A stretch of DNA of 64,000 nucleotides from Bacillota bacterium. Its GTDB lineage: Bacteria; Bacillota; Clostridia; Christensenellales; SZUA-584. How positions within the stretch are numbered: the stretch's first letter is position 1; each line of letters opens with the position of its first letter. Made by a program: the position numbers and the translations under genes. This document shows, piece by piece, positions 16,254-25,320 of this stretch. The notes beneath the pieces were generated by a model. The model searched no databases and was not told the origin of the DNA. It was given only the letters and a program-made list of their open reading frames with translations. The stretch is taken from contig JAEYPO010000017.1 of assembly GCA_023410595.1 (NCBI GenBank), positions 14,486-78,485 of the forward strand. The letters run 5' to 3'.

Positions 16254-17501
16254 ATGAACATATGGATACTTAACCATTATGCGGTTCCCCAGAAATACTA
16301 TTACCTTGCGCGAAGCTACAACTTTGCAAAACAGCTTATAGCGCGAGAGCATAAAGTGACCATATTCGCTGCAAGCTCCGTACACAACTCCGATATCAAC
16401 CTAATAACGAACCGGGACAGTTATAGGGAAATGGATGAGGATGGCATACACTATGTACTATTCAGGGCAAGGCGATACGCCGGAAGTGGCCGCGCTCGTA
16501 TTATTAACCATATTGAGGGCGCTTGGAGGATGGCGCATCTTTGCCCTGAGTTTACGGATACGTTGGGGAGGCCGGATATCATATATGCCTCCGCCGGGCA
16601 ATCACTCACTCTTGTTGTTGGCATAAAGCTGGCAAAAAAGTTGGGAATAAAGTGCGTCTCAGAAGTCACTGATCTTTGGCCGGAGAGCTTCACGGCGTAC
16701 GGGCTTTTATCGAAAGCAAATCCCATACTTAAATTGCTATATGCGGGGGAACGATGGATTTACGAAAAATCGGATGCCCTGATTTTTTCAATAGAGGGCG
16801 GCAAGGATTATGTAATTGAAAAGAAGTGGGATAAAGCCCACGGCGGATCAGTAAATTTGAGCAAGGTCTACCACATCAACAACGGCGTGGATTTAAAAGA
16901 GTTCGATTACAACAAAAAATACAATACATTTCCTGACCCGGATTTGGATGATCCGAATACCTTCAAAATGATATATACAGGATCAATACGCAAAGCGAAT
17001 AATTTGGGACTGTTACTGGATGTGGCAAAAAGGATTAGAGACCCAAGCGTAAGATTTATTGTCTGGGGTGGAGGCGACGAACTCCCGGCACTGCGGCAGC
17101 GATTGGTCCTAGATAATATTACGAATGTAATATTCAAAGGCAAGGTAGATAAGAAATACATACCGTATGTAATTACGAGGGCAGATTTGGCGGTGCTTAA
17201 TTATGAGATGCACGATATTTGGAAGTATGGTGGCAGCCAAAATAAGCTGTTTGAGTATTTTGCCGGCGGAACTCCTGTAATGACGAATATCCGAATGGGC
17301 TACGACCTTATGGAGCGATACGACTGCGGGTTTTATGTTGATTATTCTGATCCGGAAAAGGTCGCAGAGACAATTGGCCGGATTTCTTCCATGCACCAGC
17401 ATGAATATGAAAGATACTGTGCCAACGCCAGACGCGCCGCGGAGGAATTTGATTTTAAGGAATTGACTGATAAGCTGGAGGAAGTAATTGAGGGCTGTTA
17501 A
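16254..17501 (+). CDS. Glycosyltransferase family 4
   Basis: 415 aa GT-B fold transferase. The N-terminal half begins MNIWILNHYAVPQKYYYLARSY with the ASAGQSLTLVVGIKLAKKL acceptor region; the C-terminal half has the donor site (IYTGSIRKANNLGLLLDVAKR, FKGKVDKKYIP, and the EYFAGGTPVMTN glutamate region). The start resembles WbuB/WcaI-like enzymes acting on amino-deoxy sugars. It lies 8 bp after the initiating transferase, which fits addition of the second sugar, but linkage and donor cannot be read from sequence. Confidence 0.85.
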   Translation: MNIWILNHYAVPQKYYYLARSYNFAKQLIAREHKVTIFAASSVHNSDINLITNRDSYREMDEDGIHYVLFRARRYAGSGRARIINHIEGAWRMAHLCPEFTDTLGRPDIIYASAGQSLTLVVGIKLAKKLGIKCVSEVTDLWPESFTAYGLLSKANPILKLLYAGERWIYEKSDALIFSIEGGKDYVIEKKWDKAHGGSVNLSKVYHINNGVDLKEFDYNKKYNTFPDPDLDDPNTFKMIYTGSIRKANNLGLLLDVAKRIRDPSVRFIVWGGGDELPALRQRLVLDNITNVIFKGKVDKKYIPYVITRADLAVLNYEMHDIWKYGGSQNKLFEYFAGGTPVMTNIRMGYDLMERYDCGFYVDYSDPEKVAETIGRISSMHQHEYERYCANARRAAEEFDFKELTDKLEEVIEGC

Positions 17502-17681
17502 CCACTTTGAAATTTTGAAGCAGACGTTATCCTCTGTATGATCCAAAGTTGCTGCGCTTTGAGTTAAAACTAAAAATGTAAAGAGAAAACGGCTATTTTG
17601 ATAGCCATGATGATACCTGATGGACAAAAAGAAATGGATTCCCCAATAATAATTCAATTTGTAATAAAGGAGGCGATATTA

Positions 17682-19565
17682 ATGTGTGGAATTTTTGGAG
17701 TAGTATCCGAAAGCAAGATAGATGAAAGGAATTTACGTTTAATTGCAAAGCATAGTAAGCAAAGAGGATCCGATTCAAGCGGTTTGTTTTTTAATAGCTG
17801 TGAGGGTTATAGAGTTTCACGAGCAAATCATGAAATCATTAGACTCTTAGATAAAGAAAAGTGGTCAAACTCAACTACATTAATGGGACACAGCCGTCTT
17901 ATTACCAATGGCTTGAATGACAATCAGCCAGTTGTCCGTGATGGAATGTTAGTCATACATAATGGAATAGTTGTAAATGACAAAGAGCTTTGGGGTACAC
18001 TTAATACTTCGAGAAATTTTCAAATCGATTCAGAAGTTCTTATTGGCATAGCTTTGCAGCATTTAGCTGAGAACGGTGAAATAGAAGATTTGCCAAAGCA
18101 CATAATATCATTATGTCAGGGTACTATATCGGCTGCTTTTGCAATGCCGAGTTTAGGGAAGCTATTGTTATTTTCAAACAACGGAAGTCTTTATGCAGGC
18201 AGAATTGGAAGCACAATCTATTTCTCATCTGAGAGCTATCCTTTAAAATGTATTAATTGCGATGATATAAATCAAGTCTGGCAAGATGGAATAATAATTG
18301 ATATTCCCAAATCAGAAACAATAGAGATTCATGATGATTGTTTTGGGAGAAAAGAGAACCTCATACCCTCATTTAAGAACATTTCTGCCGAAGAGGCAAT
18401 GCTTCAATATTATCAGCCTAAAGTTAAGCGTTGTACGAAATGCGTATTACCGGAAACCATGCCGTTTATCACATTTGATTCTGAGGGTGTTTGTAATTAC
18501 TGCCGTAATTATAAACCCCGCAACAGGCCAAAACCTAAAGAAGAGTTATTTGAATTAGTAAAACCATATAGACGCATCGATGAACCTGATTGTATTGTTC
18601 CCTTTTCAGGGGGCAGGGACAGCAGTTATAGCTTACACTTGATTGTAAATGAATTACAGATGAAGCCTGTTGCCTATACATATGATTGGGGAATGGTGAC
18701 TGATTTAGGCCGCAGAAATATCAGCAGGATGTGTTCAAAACTTGGCGTTGAAAATATTATTGTTGCCGCCAATATTACTGAGAAGAGACAGAATATAGTT
18801 AAAAACCTTAAGGCATGGTTAAAATCACCTCACCTTGGCATGATAAGCATATTAACCGCAGGAGATAAACATTTCTTCAAATATATTGAGGAAGTGAAGA
18901 AACAAACAGGAATTAATCTAAATCTGTGGGGCATAAACCCGCTTGAAGTAACTTATTTCAAGTCAGGGTTTTTGGGCGTAAAACCTGATTTTGAAGAAAA
19001 AAGAGTCTATATGCCCGGTTTTTATAACCAAATGAGGTATCAAGTTCTTAGATTGAAGGCAATGCTTAAGAGCCCGGGCTATTTAAATTCATCGCTTTGG
19101 GATACTTTATCAGGGGAATACTATCGTAGTTTTGTTAAGAAAACAGATTATTTTCATATTTATGATTACTGGCAATGGAACGAGGAAATTATTGATGAAA
19201 CCTTAAAGCAATATGACTGGGAATTGGCCCCCGACACTAATACTACCTGGCGGATCGGTGATGGTACCGCCGCGTTTTACAACTATATTTATTATACTGT
19301 TGCAGGGTTTACAGAACACGATACTTTCAGAAGTAATCAAATTAGAGAAGGTCAGTTAAACAGAGCTGAAGCTTTAGAAATTGTAAAAGATGAAAACCGG
19401 CCGCGTTATAAAAATATACGATGGTATCTTGACACATTAAATATGGATTTTGCAGAGGTTATTAATGTAATTAACAATATCCCCAAGCTTTATACCATAG
19501 ATGACCAAAACATTGCTGAAGATATTTATAATTTTTTTAAATTATATAATTCCTTTGGAGGATGA
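17682..19565 (+). CDS. N-acetyl sugar amidotransferase (WbpG/PseA-type) fused to a class II glutamine amidotransferase domain
   Basis: 628 aa. It starts MCGIFGVVSES with the N-terminal nucleophile Cys2 of class II (Ntn) glutaminases; GHSRLITNG, HNGIVVND and the following sheet complete that domain (~1-225). Then comes a Cys4 zinc-ribbon (C251, C254, C271, C274) and an ATP pyrophosphatase PP-loop, SGGRDSS at 309-315, with the WbpG/PseA-type remainder (WGINPLEV, GVKPDFEE, DYWQWNEE). WbpG normally takes ammonia from separate HisH/HisF-like partners; here the glutaminase is in the same chain. The reaction would turn an N-acetyl group into an acetamidino group on a sugar. Start 17682 has AAGGAGG 8 nt upstream; a longer frame from 17598 would hide Cys2. 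One base separates it from the next gene. Confidence 0.88.
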   Translation: MCGIFGVVSESKIDERNLRLIAKHSKQRGSDSSGLFFNSCEGYRVSRANHEIIRLLDKEKWSNSTTLMGHSRLITNGLNDNQPVVRDGMLVIHNGIVVNDKELWGTLNTSRNFQIDSEVLIGIALQHLAENGEIEDLPKHIISLCQGTISAAFAMPSLGKLLLFSNNGSLYAGRIGSTIYFSSESYPLKCINCDDINQVWQDGIIIDIPKSETIEIHDDCFGRKENLIPSFKNISAEEAMLQYYQPKVKRCTKCVLPETMPFITFDSEGVCNYCRNYKPRNRPKPKEELFELVKPYRRIDEPDCIVPFSGGRDSSYSLHLIVNELQMKPVAYTYDWGMVTDLGRRNISRMCSKLGVENIIVAANITEKRQNIVKNLKAWLKSPHLGMISILTAGDKHFFKYIEEVKKQTGINLNLWGINPLEVTYFKSGFLGVKPDFEEKRVYMPGFYNQMRYQVLRLKAMLKSPGYLNSSLWDTLSGEYYRSFVKKTDYFHIYDYWQWNEEIIDETLKQYDWELAPDTNTTWRIGDGTAAFYNYIYYTVAGFTEHDTFRSNQIREGQLNRAEALEIVKDENRPRYKNIRWYLDTLNMDFAEVINVINNIPKLYTIDDQNIAEDIYNFFKLYNSFGG

Positions 19566-19566
19566 A

Positions 19567-20712
19567 ATGAATATATGCCACTTTACGACTGTACATACAA
19601 GATGCGACCCACGCATCTTTTGGAAGGAGTGCATTTCTACTGCTGAATCAGCAAATCAGGTTACTTTAATAGTAAGCGACAATAAAAAGGATGAAGAAAA
19701 AAACGGAGTAGTAATACTTTCAACTAAGAGCCCTTCTAAAAACAGACTATTACGAATTTTATCAATAGCCTCCAGGAACAGAATATATAAGAAAGCCAAA
19801 GATCTGAAAGCTGATATTTATCAGTTCCATGACCCAGAGCTATTACATTTAGGCCTCAAACTAAAAAAACGGGGTTTCCATGTTATTTATGATGTTCACG
19901 AAGATGTGCCAAGACAAATTCTTGCTAAGGAATGGATTCCTCTTTTTATGAGGCGGATAGTATCTGGACTTTTTGAAGTTTATGAAAACAAATGCGCAAA
20001 GAAGTTCGATGCGATAATCGTTCCTACACCTCATATCAAGGAAAGGTTTATTCATTTTAACAACTCTGTTTGGGAGGTATGCAATTTCCCTCCCGTCGGG
20101 GAGATAAAATACTCAGGCCATAATTACTCAAATCAAAATCCCGGTTGTTATGTTGGCGGCATTACAAGCACAAGAGGAATACGGCAGATTTCCAAGGCAA
20201 CGGATAAAGCCGGAATAATACTTTACCTTTGTGGAAAATTTGATTCAAAAGGATTAGAACAAGAGATACTCAATAAACACAGAAATATAAAATATTTTGG
20301 ATTTTTGAACAGAAGTGAGGTTTTTGACATTTTACATAATTCCAGTATGGGATTTGTAACCCTCCTTGACACACCTAATGATGCTGCATCATATCCAATA
20401 AAGCTATTTGAATATATGGCTGCCGGAATACCTGTTATTTCATCAAATTTCCCTTTGTATAAAGAAATAGTTGAAGGAAACAATTGTGGTATTTGTATTG
20501 ATCCACTCGATATCGATGCTATATATGATGCAATAAACAAAATCACGACAGATAAGGTATATGCGGATGAAATGCGAATAAATGGACGCAAGGCAATAGA
20601 AGAAAAGTACAATTGGGAGGGTCAAATAGCGAAACTTCTGGAATGCTATGAATGTTGTTTGAAACAACCTGTTGTATCAGAGCGTTACCAAAAGTATGCA
20701 GGTATTCTATGA
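19567..20712 (+). CDS. Glycosyltransferase family 4
   Basis: 381 aa GT-B transferase beginning MNICHFTTVHTRCDPRIFWK. The DVHEDVPRQILAKEW region and IIVPTPHIKERF hinge are typical of the first domain; the donor half contains YVGGITSTRGIRQI, LCGKFDS and the conserved KLFEYMAAGIPVISSNFPLY with its glutamate. ATG 19567 has GGAGG just upstream, inside the end of the previous gene; an earlier in-frame ATG at 19501 would overlap that gene by 65 nt. It overlaps the next gene at ATGA. Acceptor and donor unknown. Confidence 0.87.
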   Translation: MNICHFTTVHTRCDPRIFWKECISTAESANQVTLIVSDNKKDEEKNGVVILSTKSPSKNRLLRILSIASRNRIYKKAKDLKADIYQFHDPELLHLGLKLKKRGFHVIYDVHEDVPRQILAKEWIPLFMRRIVSGLFEVYENKCAKKFDAIIVPTPHIKERFIHFNNSVWEVCNFPPVGEIKYSGHNYSNQNPGCYVGGITSTRGIRQISKATDKAGIILYLCGKFDSKGLEQEILNKHRNIKYFGFLNRSEVFDILHNSSMGFVTLLDTPNDAASYPIKLFEYMAAGIPVISSNFPLYKEIVEGNNCGICIDPLDIDAIYDAINKITTDKVYADEMRINGRKAIEEKYNWEGQIAKLLECYECCLKQPVVSERYQKYAGIL

Positions 20713-21878
20713 AAGTTGTAAAAATCGTTGCTTCAGACTGGGAAAATGCGAGCCGCGATAAACGGGAATTATCCGCATACCGTGAACTGGGTGCGGATGT
20801 TAAAGTAATAGCAAAAGGAAGCGCAAAAGAAATTAAGAAGGAATGCGTATGCGGCTTTGATGTGCTTCGGTTTTCGACGCGCCCCTTGGGTGAAAGAGTT
20901 CCCAAATTTATAAACCGTATAATCGCGGTCTTTATATGGGCGCACTATATTAGAACACTGGAAGCGGATGTTATAAGCGGTCATGATTTGTTTGGTTTGT
21001 TTATAGGGTATTTATCCAATTTTAGAAGAAGTAAAAAGCACCGGGCTAAGCTGATATATGACTCTCATGAGTTTGAACTGGGCAGAGCCGCAGAACGCTC
21101 AAAGATAAATCTCTGGTTTACTAAGCGTTTGGAACATTTTCTGATCAAGCGATGTGCCTTTTCAATAATGGTCAATGATAGCATAGCTGACGAAGTTCAG
21201 AGAATCTACGGGTTGAAAAACCGTCCTGTCGTAATCCGCAACACGCCGGATTACTGGACTGTCGATTATTCCGTAACGACAGATGTGCACAGAGATTTTT
21301 GCCGAATGATTGGAATACGGGAAGACTCGTTCATCATTATGTATCACGGAGGCATAATTGAGGGAAGAGGTATTGTAAAAATTATTAATTTGGTCGCCTT
21401 AAGCCATAACATAGTTGGTGTCATATTAGGGAATGGTGAGAAAAAATACGTAAACTCTCTTAAACAAATGGCGATTGAAAAAGGCGTCAGGGATCGCATT
21501 CTGTTCCTTCCGGCGGTGCCTCTTTCAGAACTCTGGAAGTATGTTGGCGCCGCCAACGTAGGAATGATAATGGCGCCCGCAATCTGTAAAAACCATTTAT
21601 TTTCATTGCCTAATAAATTTTTCGAGAATATTCAAAGTGAAACCCCTATAATATGTCCTTTTTACCCTGCAATGAAAGAGCTGGTCGACAGATATAACAT
21701 TGGTTTGACGTGTGATCCTGAAAATATCGAAGAAATCGCCGCCTGTGTGGAACGTATGCGAACTGACTCATCGTTTTACGAACTGTGCAAAAAGAACTTA
21801 AAAACAGCGAAAATGAATTTATGCTGGGAAAATGAAAAACAAGCTTTAATTACAGCTTATAAGCAATTGGAGGGCTAA
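20709..21878 (+). CDS. Glycosyltransferase family 4, paralogue A
   Basis: 389 aa, starting MKVVKIVASDWENASRDKRE at an ATGA overlap with the previous gene. The core YDSHEFELGRAAERSK, SIMVNDSIADEVQRI and YHGGIIEGRGI, plus LPNKFFENIQSETP, are GT4-like. A second gene at 22702-23865 shares long runs of this sequence: from about 21048 to 21216 the DNA matches 23045-23213 at nearly nine in ten positions by eye, while the first ~100 residues differ clearly. This points to duplication with later divergence or recombination of the acceptor domain. Confidence 0.86.
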   Translation: MKVVKIVASDWENASRDKRELSAYRELGADVKVIAKGSAKEIKKECVCGFDVLRFSTRPLGERVPKFINRIIAVFIWAHYIRTLEADVISGHDLFGLFIGYLSNFRRSKKHRAKLIYDSHEFELGRAAERSKINLWFTKRLEHFLIKRCAFSIMVNDSIADEVQRIYGLKNRPVVIRNTPDYWTVDYSVTTDVHRDFCRMIGIREDSFIIMYHGGIIEGRGIVKIINLVALSHNIVGVILGNGEKKYVNSLKQMAIEKGVRDRILFLPAVPLSELWKYVGAANVGMIMAPAICKNHLFSLPNKFFENIQSETPIICPFYPAMKELVDRYNIGLTCDPENIEEIAACVERMRTDSSFYELCKKNLKTAKMNLCWENEKQALITAYKQLEG

Positions 21879-22691
21879 ATGAACGATCAAAGTAAATGGT
21901 TCGTTGTAAAAACGATACTTTTAAACGACAGGCTAAAGATGTACAAAAAATACATAGAAAAAGCAAAACAACTGGGGTATAAATGCTGCAGCTTTATTGA
22001 GTATTATCACGAAAGGGAAACCGCTGATAAATACCTCATACTGCGTCATGATGTGGACTATGATTTAAAGGCAACACGAAAAATGTTTAATCTTGAAAAA
22101 AGTCTTAACGTAACCAGTACATATTATTTCAGAGACTGCACTTTTGATTATAATTTAATGCAAGAGATCAAAGCTGCAGGTTTTGAAGTAGGATATCACT
22201 ATGAGACGCTTGCTAATCTTGCAAATGCTAAAGGCTTTACGAAAAAAGAGCAGATTGATCTGGATGAAGGGCGTGAATTATTTAAGAAGGAGTTAAAATA
22301 CTTTGAGCAGAGGGCAGGATTTAAAATGTTGTCATGTGCAGATCACGGCCATGAGAAAAATGTCGAACTGGGCATATCGAACAATGCTATTTTTGAAAAC
22401 ATTAATTCAAAGGCCCTATCCGTTGAGTTTGAGGCATACAATAAGAACTTGTATGATAATTATATTGAATGTCATATCATGGACTGCCCAATAGACCTCA
22501 ACTTTGGTTATTCATATAAGAATAAAAATCCTCAAAACGCTTTTTCGGAAGGAAAAAGAGTTATCGTTTTTCTGGCGCATCCTTGTCACTGGTATTTGAG
22601 CCTGCGAGCATATGCAGGCAGATGCCAAAGTCTGATTACAGGACAAATTACTTACTCGACTGAACGAACGTATAAAAGAATCGCCATGTAA
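21879..22691 (+). CDS. Polysaccharide deacetylase-like (NodB fold) protein
   Basis: 270 aa, starting at the first base after the previous stop. YLILRHDVDYDLKATRKMF carries the paired aspartates of the NodB metal site; TSTYYFR, AGFEVGYHYETL and the late HPCHW histidine fit the same fold. The second metal motif HxxxH is not intact (only GYHYE), so either metal binding differs or activity is altered. It is placed between two paralogous transferases inside the polysaccharide operon, so trimming an acetyl group from the glycan or a precursor is a reasonable guess. Confidence 0.65.
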   Translation: MNDQSKWFVVKTILLNDRLKMYKKYIEKAKQLGYKCCSFIEYYHERETADKYLILRHDVDYDLKATRKMFNLEKSLNVTSTYYFRDCTFDYNLMQEIKAAGFEVGYHYETLANLANAKGFTKKEQIDLDEGRELFKKELKYFEQRAGFKMLSCADHGHEKNVELGISNNAIFENINSKALSVEFEAYNKNLYDNYIECHIMDCPIDLNFGYSYKNKNPQNAFSEGKRVIVFLAHPCHWYLSLRAYAGRCQSLITGQITYSTERTYKRIAM

Positions 22692-22701
22692 AGGAGCATC
22701 T

Positions 22702-23865
22702 ATGGTTTATTTAAAATTGATGCCGGGTATTCCGTATGACGAAGCAAGCAGAAATAAAAGGGAACTTTCGGCAGCCTATGAGTTGGGCTATGAAATTATT
22801 GTTGTGAGTTCGGAAAGCAAAGAACGAGAGGGATTCCCCAATTACAAATTCATATGCGATGGATTAACACAATTATCTTATTCAATGCCGCGTCTTAAAA
22901 GATACATTATCATTCTTTGCGATGATATTCGTCTTATAAAAAAGATAAGAAACATTGATAAAAATATTATGAGCTGCCATAATCTTAAATCGCTTTTATT
23001 CGGCTGGCTGTCAAACTGCCTTTTACCAAGAGTAAAAAAGGCCAGGCTGATATATGATTCTCATGAGTTTGAACTGGGTAAAGCCGCGGAGCGATCAAAG
23101 ATAATTCTCTGGTTTATTAAGCATTTGGAACGTTTTTTGATCAAGCGATGCGACTTTTCAATAATGGTCAATGATAGTATAGCGGATGAGGTTCAAAGGA
23201 TTCATAAATTAAAGCAGCGCCCCATCGTTGTACGGAGCACACCAAACTACTGGACATTGGAGACCTTGAAAATTCGGGAGACCCGCTCTGAAATATGTAA
23301 GGCAATGGGGGTTCCAAAAGATACATTTTTGATAATGTATCACGGCGGCGTAATGCCGCATCGTAAGATCGAGATTTTTATAGATGCTGTATCGCGGAAT
23401 CCGCATATTGCTGGAATCATTCTTGGAAATGCGTTTCCAGAAAGCTATTTAGAACAGCTAAAGGAGTATGCAAAAGTTACTGGGGTATCCGGACGGATAT
23501 ATTTTCATCCAGCTGTTCCTATAGAAGAATTGTATAAATACGTCAGTGCGGCTGACGTGGGTACTGTATTAATATCCGCACGGTATAAGAATGATTATCT
23601 ATGTCTGCCCAACAAGTTTTTTGAAAACATACAGTCCATGACTCCTTTGATAACTTTTGAATTTCCCGAAATGAAGCATATCATTCAGCAATATGGTATC
23701 GGACTGACTGTGGATACTTTACATACAGATGATATTGATTCAGCTATTGAGAGAATGCGGACTGACAGAGAATTTTATACCAGATGCAAAAAAAATCTGG
23801 AGGCAGCTAAACGGGAACTTTGCTGGGAAAACGAAAAACAAGTTCTTTTAAGAGCACTGCAATAG
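22702..23865 (+). CDS. Glycosyltransferase family 4, paralogue B
   Basis: 387 aa, ATG with AAGGAG 5-10 nt upstream. It is the partner of 20709-21878: YDSHEFELGKAAERSKI, SIMVNDSIADEVQRIH, YHGGVMPHRKI, LPNKFFENIQSMTP and a C-terminus ending near CWENEKQ are all shared. The first ~100 residues (MVYLKLMPGIPYDEASRNKRE onward) diverge, including the 'GLTQLSYSMPRLKRY' stretch that has no close match in paralogue A. Two similar transferases probably add related sugars or act on different acceptors in one repeat unit. Confidence 0.86.
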   Translation: MVYLKLMPGIPYDEASRNKRELSAAYELGYEIIVVSSESKEREGFPNYKFICDGLTQLSYSMPRLKRYIIILCDDIRLIKKIRNIDKNIMSCHNLKSLLFGWLSNCLLPRVKKARLIYDSHEFELGKAAERSKIILWFIKHLERFLIKRCDFSIMVNDSIADEVQRIHKLKQRPIVVRSTPNYWTLETLKIRETRSEICKAMGVPKDTFLIMYHGGVMPHRKIEIFIDAVSRNPHIAGIILGNAFPESYLEQLKEYAKVTGVSGRIYFHPAVPIEELYKYVSAADVGTVLISARYKNDYLCLPNKFFENIQSMTPLITFEFPEMKHIIQQYGIGLTVDTLHTDDIDSAIERMRTDREFYTRCKKNLEAAKRELCWENEKQVLLRALQ

Positions 23866-23874
23866 AAGACAATC

Positions 23875-25173
23875 ATGGAACAAGTTAGTAATAATATTAT
23901 CGGACAAGGGGCTGACCGAATCAGATACAAAAACATTATTGGTGAGTGTGAGTTCCTGCTGTCCGTATTTATTTTTCTGCCATATATTTCGGATATATTC
24001 AATAATATTGTCCGGCACATAATAACCAATACATACAAGCTTGATACTTTACTTGTATACGGTTTATTCGGGCTGCTTTGTTTATTGTCTTTAAAAAATA
24101 TCGCAAAAAGAATAAAATCATGGCAAATACTTATAATGCTTTCAGTTGTTCTTGTTATGCTTATTTCTATGCTGACCTCGGCTGACCAAAGCATACATAT
24201 CGAAGTATTAAAAAACATCCTGTTTTTCTGCTTTCCGATTTTCCTGGTCGCAGGTACTGTTATTGACTTTTCAAAGCTTAAAATTTATATAAATAAATTT
24301 GCACTCGTTATTCCCTATTTCATCGCTTTTAATATCTATGTATTGGGTACCGGAATTTTAGAAAACGGGGTCTATTCACAGAGCCTGACATATTATTTGC
24401 TTCTCCCGACTATTGTACTTCTGAGCGCTATGATTGAACGGTTCAGCATTAAGACATTGATTCCGCTTTTGCTCAGCCTGTTCATTATGTTTAGTTTTGG
24501 CGCAAGAGGCCCGCTTGTATGTGTGGCTTTGTTTGCGGTTTTGAAGTTTGTTTTTGAACTCAGGGCGAAGAGAAACAGATGGATTTTTATTGTTTTAATA
24601 TGTATTTTGGGTGTTTTGGTTTACACATATTATTTTGCCATATTGCAGTGGTTCATTAATCTGTTTGAAAAACTCGGATTTAGTTCCAGATCAGTTAGCC
24701 TGATTCTAGACAATTCTTTTTTTGAAGACAAATCACGCATCAAGATATATCAATGCTGCCTTAGTTATATCGCAAATCACCCATTGTGGGGCACGGGGCT
24801 TATCAATGACAGAATATATCTGGTAAATGCGCTCTATTCAGGCGAAAACGCGATCGGAACTTATCCCCATAATATATTTATTGAAATATTGATGCAATTC
24901 GGTATTATTTTTGGCCTGATACTACTGGGGATATTAATTACATTGCTGTCGAAATGCCTTATGCAAAAAAGTAATAAGACATCGAGGGATATGATTCTGA
25001 TTTATCTTGCTGTTGGCGTATTTCCGCTATTATTTTCTGAAAGTTATATAGACAGCAGCAATTTCTATTTGCTGCTTGGTTTATGCGGAGCATCTTTTCA
25101 AGCGAGGGCATTTCAATTACCTGTGACAACGGACGGTATAGCTACGCATAGGTATTCGTTAAGAATACAATAA
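23875..25173 (+). CDS. wzy: Wzy-type O-antigen/capsule polymerase
   Basis: 432 aa, very hydrophobic, with about 10-12 membrane segments. The GARGPLVCVALFAVLKF segment and the large loop ending ANHPLWGTGLINDR and YPHNIFIEILMQFGIIFGL are typical of O-antigen ligase/polymerase-superfamily proteins (RxGP and PHN motifs). It would join lipid-linked repeat units on the outer face of the membrane. Presence next to a Wzx flippase and a CpsC regulator makes polymerase more likely than ligase; Wzy proteins are too divergent for a stronger claim. Confidence 0.78.
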   Translation: MEQVSNNIIGQGADRIRYKNIIGECEFLLSVFIFLPYISDIFNNIVRHIITNTYKLDTLLVYGLFGLLCLLSLKNIAKRIKSWQILIMLSVVLVMLISMLTSADQSIHIEVLKNILFFCFPIFLVAGTVIDFSKLKIYINKFALVIPYFIAFNIYVLGTGILENGVYSQSLTYYLLLPTIVLLSAMIERFSIKTLIPLLLSLFIMFSFGARGPLVCVALFAVLKFVFELRAKRNRWIFIVLICILGVLVYTYYFAILQWFINLFEKLGFSSRSVSLILDNSFFEDKSRIKIYQCCLSYIANHPLWGTGLINDRIYLVNALYSGENAIGTYPHNIFIEILMQFGIIFGLILLGILITLLSKCLMQKSNKTSRDMILIYLAVGVFPLLFSESYIDSSNFYLLLGLCGASFQARAFQLPVTTDGIATHRYSLRIQ

Positions 25174-25320
25174 CCTATTTTCTTCAGGTGTCTTCCGGCA
25201 TGGTTGGATATCCAAACAATGAGTTACTAATAAATTTGATGCTCAGACCGCTTGCCTCTTTTGGGAGGCATATTATTCAGAAAAAGTAAACAGGTACACA
25301 GCACCAGAATAATGAAGTAG

